From an uncultured Corynebacterium sp. (lineage in GTDB: Bacteria; Actinomycetota; Actinomycetes; Mycobacteriales; Mycobacteriaceae), in contig NZ_CAMICL010000063.1 in the NCBI RefSeq assembly GCF_946221105.1, positions 1 through 9,886 on the forward strand: DNA of 9,886 nt. The letters run 5' to 3'. This document shows, piece by piece, positions 6,212 to 9,886 of this stretch. Numbering within the stretch: the first letter of the stretch is position 1; the number at the start of each line of letters is the position of its first letter. The notes under the pieces were generated by a model. That model was not told the origin of the DNA and made no database searches. It saw nothing but the letters and a program-made list of their open reading frames with translations. Position numbers and translations under genes: made by a program.

Positions 6212-6852
6212 TGCTCGAACTCAACGATGTCACCGTCGCATTCAAGGACGGACAGGAAATGCGCACCGTGCTGGACCACCTGGAGTTCACCGCCAAGCCC
6301 GGCGAGATGACCTTCATCGTCGGCGAGTCCGGCTCCGGCAAGTCCACCCTGCTGTCTGTGGCAGCCGGCCTAATCACGCCTGACTCCGGCACCGCAAAGC
6401 TCAACGGCGAGATCGTGGACAACGACGTGCGCCGCGACAAGATCGGCATGATCTTCCAGCAGGCCAACCTCATCGCCGCGCTGAACGTGCGCGACCAGCT
6501 GCTGGTCACCGACCACATTCGGGGACTTCGTCCCCGGAAGGAGAGGGCCGAGGAGCTGCTGGCCACCGTCGGCCTTGAGGGTTTGGGCGACCGCCGCATC
6601 GGCGAGATGTCCGGCGGCCAGCGCCAGCGCGTCGGCATCGCGCGTGCGCTCATGGGCGAGCCGTCGCTCCTGCTTGCGGACGAGCCCACCGCCGCCCTCG
6701 ACGCCGACCGCTCCCAGGAGATCGTGACGCTGTTGCGCCAGCTCACTACTGAGCGAAACATCGCCTGCGGCTTTGTCACCCACGACCGGTCGCTGATCGA
6801 GAGCAGCGACGAAGTCTTCGAACTCGGGGTCAACGCCCCCGCCTACGCCTAA
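6211..6852 (+). CDS. hrtA: HrtA, haem exporter ATPase
   Basis: A 213-residue ABC ATPase that powers HrtB. It has Walker A GESGSGKST (38-46), Q-loop Q83 in IFQQANLI, signature MSGGQ (133-137), Walker B LLLADEP (153-159) with catalytic E158, D-loop ALD (162-164) and switch H191 in VTHD. Length and order match the MacB/LolD subgroup that pairs with FtsX permeases. The ATG overlaps the hrtB stop (TAATG) and has a good GGAGG at 6197-6201, so the two are co-translated. In corynebacteria, HrtBA removes toxic haem from the membrane. A GC-rich perfect inverted repeat occurs in the coding sequence at 6520-6536. Confidence 0.88.
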   Translation: MLELNDVTVAFKDGQEMRTVLDHLEFTAKPGEMTFIVGESGSGKSTLLSVAAGLITPDSGTAKLNGEIVDNDVRRDKIGMIFQQANLIAALNVRDQLLVTDHIRGLRPRKERAEELLATVGLEGLGDRRIGEMSGGQRQRVGIARALMGEPSLLLADEPTAALDADRSQEIVTLLRQLTTERNIACGFVTHDRSLIESSDEVFELGVNAPAYA

Positions 6853-6855
6853 ACT
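6850..6855 (+). promoter_or_regulatory. Candidate -10 (TAAACT) overlapping the hrtA stop codon
   Basis: TAAACT uses the hrtA TAA stop as its first three bases and ends 7 nt before the GTG of the next gene, which has no Shine-Dalgarno. It suggests a leaderless transcript for the 168-residue gene independent of hrtBA. Confidence 0.4.
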
Positions 6856-6862
6856 GGCGCGG

Positions 6863-7369
6863 GTGTTCTACTGCGCTTCCGGCCCCGCCCCGCTCGACCC
6901 CGCCCTTTTAGCCAGGGAGATCGAGCGCAGGGCGGGGCTTTCGTCGTGCGGGCCCCAGGTGCGCACTCTTCCGCATTTGCGTGACGACGCCCTCGTGGCT
7001 GGCGATGGCTATTGGCTGGCGGGGCGGAGCATCGTCGATAAGCTGCGCGCTTTGGACCGCAACGTGGTCGCGTACGCGGTGGGCGAGGCGTTCATTGTGA
7101 CCTCGCTGCAGGAAATCGGGGCGACGATGCTGCGCGGCCGCGATCTCGTGCGGGTGCCGCACGGCATTTTCCGCGTGCCCGAGTGGGGCCAGCGCACGTA
7201 CGTCGCCGGCGAGACCGCGGAGTTTCTGCGCGGCTACCTGGAGCTGGAGGCCGCCGGGCGGTTCGTGGAACCCGCGCGCTACCGCAGGAGGGACCGGGAA
7301 CGCGTGGCCATGACGGTGAACGCCAACGCGCCGAGCACCGCCGTGGACAGCAACGTGCCGCCCAGGTAG
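6863..7369 (+). CDS. Unrecognised 168-residue protein
   Basis: I do not recognise this protein. It is soluble, with no signal peptide or membrane helix. An N-terminal helix ALLAREIERRAGL (14-26) precedes an alpha/beta-looking body (about 43-138) with hydrophobic strands NVVAYAVGEAFIV (67-79) and a helix ETAEFLRGYLELEAAGRF (117-134). The tail (about 139-168) is Arg-rich then Asn/Pro/Ser-rich and looks unstructured. G/C is strongly favoured at third codon positions through the body, as in a real gene. The start is GTG, 10 bp after hrtA, with no Shine-Dalgarno but a TAAACT 7 nt upstream. The last 91 bp overlap the convergent MFS gene antisense, and exactly that part encodes the low-complexity tail. 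Position after hrtBA suggests possible co-expression with haem export, nothing stronger. Confidence 0.65.
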   Translation: MFYCASGPAPLDPALLAREIERRAGLSSCGPQVRTLPHLRDDALVAGDGYWLAGRSIVDKLRALDRNVVAYAVGEAFIVTSLQEIGATMLRGRDLVRVPHGIFRVPEWGQRTYVAGETAEFLRGYLELEAAGRFVEPARYRRRDRERVAMTVNANAPSTAVDSNVPPR

Positions 7370-8454
7370 CCCAGGTCCACCGTGGCGGCACCCAGCGCGG
7401 AGCCGGACGCGATGCCCACCTGGAACGTGACCACGTACACCGAGCTGGCCAGATCCTGGTTGCGCTGGCCCGCAAACAGGAAGATCGTCGTGGCCACCGT
7501 GGGCAGCGCGCCCGCGGCGATGCCGAAGACCACGATCACCGCGAACATGCCGATACCCGTGTTGTAGTGCAGCGCGAGCAGGCCCGCGATGCCGGAAGCC
7601 ACCAGCGTGGCCGTGGCGATGCCGTTGAGGCGGATCATGCGCGCGTCCACCAGGCGCCCCGACAGGGTCACGCCGACCAGGCCCGCGATGCCGTAGATGG
7701 CCACACCGTAGGGCACGAAGCGGTGGCCTGCGGTGGCCTCGATGAGCAGGGCCAGGTAGGTGAAGGTGACAAAGATCGCCATCACAGCCAGCACCAGGTA
7801 GATGACCAACGACGGGATAGCCGACTTCGTCGCCTGCGCCCCGGCCTGCTGCGCCGGCGGCTTCGCGGGCAGGCTGGGCAGGGAAATCACCAGCATGACC
7901 AGGGCGCCCACCACCGCGGCGCCGAGCACCCAGGTGGAGGCGCGCCAGCCGATCGCCGAGCCCATCGCCGTGGTCAGCGGCGAGCCCACCACCATCGAGA
8001 GTGTGGAACCGAACGACACCGCGGCCACCGCCTTGCCCATCTGCCCCGGCGGCGCAATACGCGCGGCAACCGGGTTGACCAGCGACCAGAACAACCCGTG
8101 GGTGAGCGCCGCCGTCACACGTCCCGCCACCAACGTGGCGTAGCTCGTGGCTGTGGCCTGCAGGACAATGCCGCCGAGCAGGAAGACAAGCGTGGCAATG
8201 AGCAGGTAGCGCCTGTTCACCTTCCGTGTGACGTGCATCAGCGGAATTGTCACCACCGCGACCAACCCGGCGTAGACGCTCATGAGCAGGCCAATCTGGC
8301 CCTCAGAGACGTTCAGGTCCCTCGCCATCGGGGAAATCAGGCCGATGGCGAACATCTCGAACGTGACGTACACGAACGCAGCGAAGCTCATCGCCGTCAG
8401 CGGGACGACGGGGAACTTCGCTGGTTGTTGGGGGGATTGCTGGCTGTTTCGCAC
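7279..8454 (-). CDS. MFS efflux transporter (AraJ/SotB-like, DHA1)
   Basis: A 391-residue major facilitator with 12 predicted helices and a central hydrophilic loop (about 193-212). N-terminal features match the AraJ/SotB/YdhP group of proton-driven efflux pumps: FEMFAIGLISPMARDLNVSEGQIGLLMSVYAG in the first two helices (in pieces from 32), a basic loop TRKVNRRYL at 76-84 in the motif-A position, and TLSMVVGSPLTTAMGSAIGWR (151-171), the group's form of the TM5 antiporter motif. Substrate is likely a small compound such as a drug or sugar but cannot be told. The start is GTG with TATCTT 6 nt upstream and no Shine-Dalgarno; a later ATG (residue 22) would lose part of the cytoplasmic N-terminus only. 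It lies 15 bp after the secreted-protein gene and its 3' end overlaps the opposite-strand 168-residue gene by 91 bp. Confidence 0.85.
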   Translation of the reverse strand: MRNSQQSPQQPAKFPVVPLTAMSFAAFVYVTFEMFAIGLISPMARDLNVSEGQIGLLMSVYAGLVAVVTIPLMHVTRKVNRRYLLIATLVFLLGGIVLQATATSYATLVAGRVTAALTHGLFWSLVNPVAARIAPPGQMGKAVAAVSFGSTLSMVVGSPLTTAMGSAIGWRASTWVLGAAVVGALVMLVISLPSLPAKPPAQQAGAQATKSAIPSLVIYLVLAVMAIFVTFTYLALLIEATAGHRFVPYGVAIYGIAGLVGVTLSGRLVDARMIRLNGIATATLVASGIAGLLALHYNTGIGMFAVIVVFGIAAGALPTVATTIFLFAGQRNQDLASSVYVVTFQVGIASGSALGAATVDLGYLGGTLLSTAVLGALAFTVMATRSRSLLR

Positions 8455-8460
8455 CGAGCC

Positions 8461-8466
8461 AAGATA
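8461..8466 (-). promoter_or_regulatory. Candidate -10 (TATCTT) of the MFS gene
   Basis: TATCTT ends 6 nt before the GTG start in the 15-bp gap after the secreted-protein gene. With no Shine-Dalgarno, a leaderless transcript is plausible. A -35 would lie in the upstream coding sequence; none stands out. Confidence 0.35.
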
Positions 8467-8469
8467 CGG

Positions 8470-9504
8470 CTACTGGTCAGACAGCGCAAACGCTGCGCCG
8501 GCAGCGCCAAGCGCAACCAGGATCGCCACAATCACGCCGATGATCACGCCCGTGCTCGCGGAAGATCCGCCGGACGCGGCTTCCATGGTCTGCTCAGTCC
8601 TGTGGGTGGTCTGGGAAACCGAGATGTTGGTCATCCTGCTGGTGGTCACCGTCGTGGTGACGTTGCCGTTGGTGACCGTGTGAGTCACGGAATCATTGGT
8701 CCTGCCCGGCTGCTGAGCCGGAGTCTTGTACACGCTCGTCGATGGCGTAGTGGTCTGCAGGTCCGGGTTCGGGCCGTCGGTAGGCAAAAGTGCGTTGCCA
8801 CCACCTGCGGCACAAGTCTGACGAGCCTCCTCGAACGCCACCATCAACCTGGACACACGACGAGCCTGCTTCACGTCCGGCAGCTGCTCATACGCATCAA
8901 CCCACGCCTCGACCTGGTCTTTCGGCATGGCCGGGTAATCGCGGGACTGCTGCTCAACCAGCCCCTCGCGATCCGGGATCAACGCGAACTCCGCGAAGCC
9001 GTCGCGAGCCGGCACAGTGATCTCGCCGTTGCTCACAGCGGTATCAATGATGTCCCAGTACTTGGTCATGTCGAACGCCTGGTGGTCGCTGACCGCCGCC
9101 GAATTCCACACCTGCGTGAAGTACGCGCGGGAAGAATCGATGTCCGCCCCAGTGTCCTCAGCGACACGCTGGGCCCACATCTCGATGTTGGCTTCGAGGT
9201 TGCTGTTGAAGTAAGTCACGTACGAGCCGGTGAACAACTCCAAAAACGGTGCGACAGTATCCGGAGCAGTCGGGTACAGTTCCTCAAATGCGGACGCCCA
9301 ACGGGCCCGCTCATCCGATGCGCCGACGCCGACACTGCGGTCGAGCGAATCAATGTACTTACGTTCAGCGTCATTCACCTTCAGCGAGCACACGCCATCG
9401 CTGGGCTCGCCCACGGTAGCTGCACCGGCGGAAGGTACGACAAACGCGGCCGCTGCAGTTGCGACTGCGCATGTGAGCGCTACTATCCTCCGATTTTTTA
9501 ACAC
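8470..9504 (-). CDS. Secreted Thr-rich protein with C-terminal membrane anchor
   Basis: A 344-residue exported protein I cannot assign to a family. The signal peptide has a basic start (KNRR at 3-6), a hydrophobic Ala-rich core and a likely signal peptidase I site after AGA (about residue 28). A mainly helical domain follows (about 35-232), with only two cysteines in the mature part, C39 and C231, placed to close the domain by a disulphide. Then come a Gly/Pro linker and a Thr/Ser-rich stalk (about 250-310, including NGNVTTTVTTS), and a final hydrophobic helix (319-341) ending in LSDQ. There is no LPXTG motif and no basic tail, so anchoring would be by the helix. The likely topology is a domain held outside the membrane on a stalk. 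The start is GTG with TACGCT 6 nt upstream; no Shine-Dalgarno precedes it. It lies 15 bp before the MFS gene, but each seems to have its own promoter. Confidence 0.75.
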   Translation of the reverse strand: MLKNRRIVALTCAVATAAAAFVVPSAGAATVGEPSDGVCSLKVNDAERKYIDSLDRSVGVGASDERARWASAFEELYPTAPDTVAPFLELFTGSYVTYFNSNLEANIEMWAQRVAEDTGADIDSSRAYFTQVWNSAAVSDHQAFDMTKYWDIIDTAVSNGEITVPARDGFAEFALIPDREGLVEQQSRDYPAMPKDQVEAWVDAYEQLPDVKQARRVSRLMVAFEEARQTCAAGGGNALLPTDGPNPDLQTTTPSTSVYKTPAQQPGRTNDSVTHTVTNGNVTTTVTTSRMTNISVSQTTHRTEQTMEAASGGSSASTGVIIGVIVAILVALGAAGAAFALSDQ

Positions 9505-9510
9505 ACCGAT

Positions 9511-9516
9511 AGCGTA
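9511..9516 (-). promoter_or_regulatory. Candidate -10 (TACGCT) of the secreted-protein gene
   Basis: TACGCT, the same hexamer as at chrS, ends 6 nt before the GTG at 9504. There is no Shine-Dalgarno upstream. A second possible -10, TAAATT at 9532-9537 on the minus strand, would instead give a short leader; the data here do not decide between them. Confidence 0.4.
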
Positions 9517-9689
9517 GCGCAGAGGGACAACAATTTAGCATTCGGAAGAAGGGTGACGTAACTCTCTAAACCGGCTTTGTCCGTTTAAATTTGGGGAACG
9601 TGCAGGTTGCCGGAATGTAAACTCGCGTTTCTAAGCAAAATAAAAGGTGCGTTTTGGGGATTGGTGCGCCCTTTACCGGGCATTGTCGC

Positions 9690-9719
9690 TTGTCAGGGGG
9701 TAAGTTACACGGTTGTAAT
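9690..9719 (+). promoter_or_regulatory. Rightward promoter with operator-like inverted repeat
   Basis: TTGTCA (9690-9695) and TGTAAT (9714-9719) each match five of six positions of the -35 and -10 consensus, with an 18-bp spacer. The inverted repeat TTACA-CGGT-TGTAA (9705-9718) overlaps the -10 almost fully, a place where a repressor would block initiation. Transcription would start near 9726 and read towards the partial gene at the window end. Confidence 0.5.
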
Positions 9720-9740
9720 TAAAAGGTATCGACGTTTTTT

Positions 9741-9886
9741 ATGTGGCGTGGGGGTTGGTCGGGCCGGCCGTCGGGCCGTCGATCTGTTTCCAGCTACAAG
9801 GTTCCAGCTGTTCGGCGTAAAACGGCGATTATGGGGATGCGGACAAATTCTTGGAGTGCATTTGGGGGACTTTGTCTCGTTGTTAT
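9741..9886 (+). CDS. Possible 5' end of an exported protein (cut by window edge)
   Basis: An ATG at 9741 opens a frame that stays free of stops to the window end (48 complete codons). It begins MWRGGWSGRPSGRRSVSS, contains VRRKTAIMGMRTNSW and ends in a hydrophobic run, SAFGGLCLVV. This reads like a basic n-region leading into a signal-peptide core, so an exported or membrane protein is plausible. Later in-frame ATGs at 9831 and 9837 would give a shorter, more usual signal peptide (MRTNSWSAFGGLCLVV), with a TAAAAC 7 nt before 9831. No start has a good Shine-Dalgarno. It lies downstream of the promoter at 9690-9719. The frame is short, so this is tentative. Confidence 0.35.
   Translation, partial: MWRGGWSGRPSGRRSVSSYKVPAVRRKTAIMGMRTNSWSAFGGLCLVV

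Larger units (their letters stand above)
9505..9740. other. Divergent intergenic regulatory region
   Basis: About 236 bases with no convincing gene, visibly richer in A/T than the flanks. It holds the leftward promoter elements of the secreted-protein gene (9511-9516, alternative 9532-9537), a near-palindrome GTGACGTAAC at 9553-9562 (8 of 10 positions symmetric), A/T-rich stretches near 9580-9592 and 9635-9654, and the rightward promoter at 9690-9719. I see no tRNA or clear terminator in it. Confidence 0.5.

Noticed and set aside
6898..6937. CCCCGCCC ... GGGCGGGG inverted repeat followed by CTTTC, as a terminator for hrtBA
   Set aside because: The loop is 24 nt and the T-run only three; it lies inside the coding sequence of the 168-residue gene, which shows coding bias there. 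A second CCCCGCCC at 6883-6890 adds to the repetitive look but does not make a terminator.
7183..9501. Very long plus-strand open frame (772 codons) opposite the MFS and secreted-protein genes
   Set aside because: Its product is rich in Arg, His, Gly and Gln with no domain, and the minus strand carries a clear transporter and a clear secreted protein. It is a by-product of high-GC antisense codons.

Overview
The window looks like chromosomal DNA of a high-GC Corynebacterium. The main reason is the gene arrangement: a sensor kinase/response regulator pair (chrS-chrA) divergent from a two-gene ABC exporter (hrtB-hrtA), which is the known corynebacterial haem-detoxification locus. Other support comes from several gene starts with no Shine-Dalgarno but a TANNNT hexamer 6-7 nt upstream (leaderless style), and strong G/C bias at third codon positions. 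I see no tRNA, rRNA, CRISPR array, insertion sequence or phage gene.

Layout. Minus strand, 5142 down to 5: chrS (haem-responsive histidine kinase), chrA (NarL-type regulator, 4-nt overlap), a short pirin-like cupin protein, a DcuC-family C4-dicarboxylate transporter, and a pRiA4b ORF-3-like protein. Plus strand from 5234: hrtB (FtsX-type permease), hrtA (ATPase, TAATG junction), then an unrecognised 168-residue protein whose 3' end runs 91 bp into the convergent minus-strand MFS efflux gene. Upstream of the MFS gene, on the same strand, is a secreted, Thr-rich protein with a C-terminal membrane anchor. The last ~380 bases hold a divergent regulatory region and probably the 5' end of a rightward gene cut by the window edge.

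How they work together. Membrane-associated haem would be sensed by ChrS, which phosphorylates ChrA. ChrA would then act in the 91-bp chrS/hrtB gap, where a 16-bp perfect palindrome and an additional copy of its TCAACCG half-site sit over the chrS promoter. HrtBA exports haem. The other genes have no clear functional tie to haem and mostly appear to carry their own promoters.

The most notable signals not explained by the gene list are the TCAACCG half-site cluster, the consistent leaderless-start signature (twice built on the upstream gene's TAA stop codon), the 3' antisense overlap, and a promoter/operator-like element at 9690-9719. No wholly new multi-gene system is evident.
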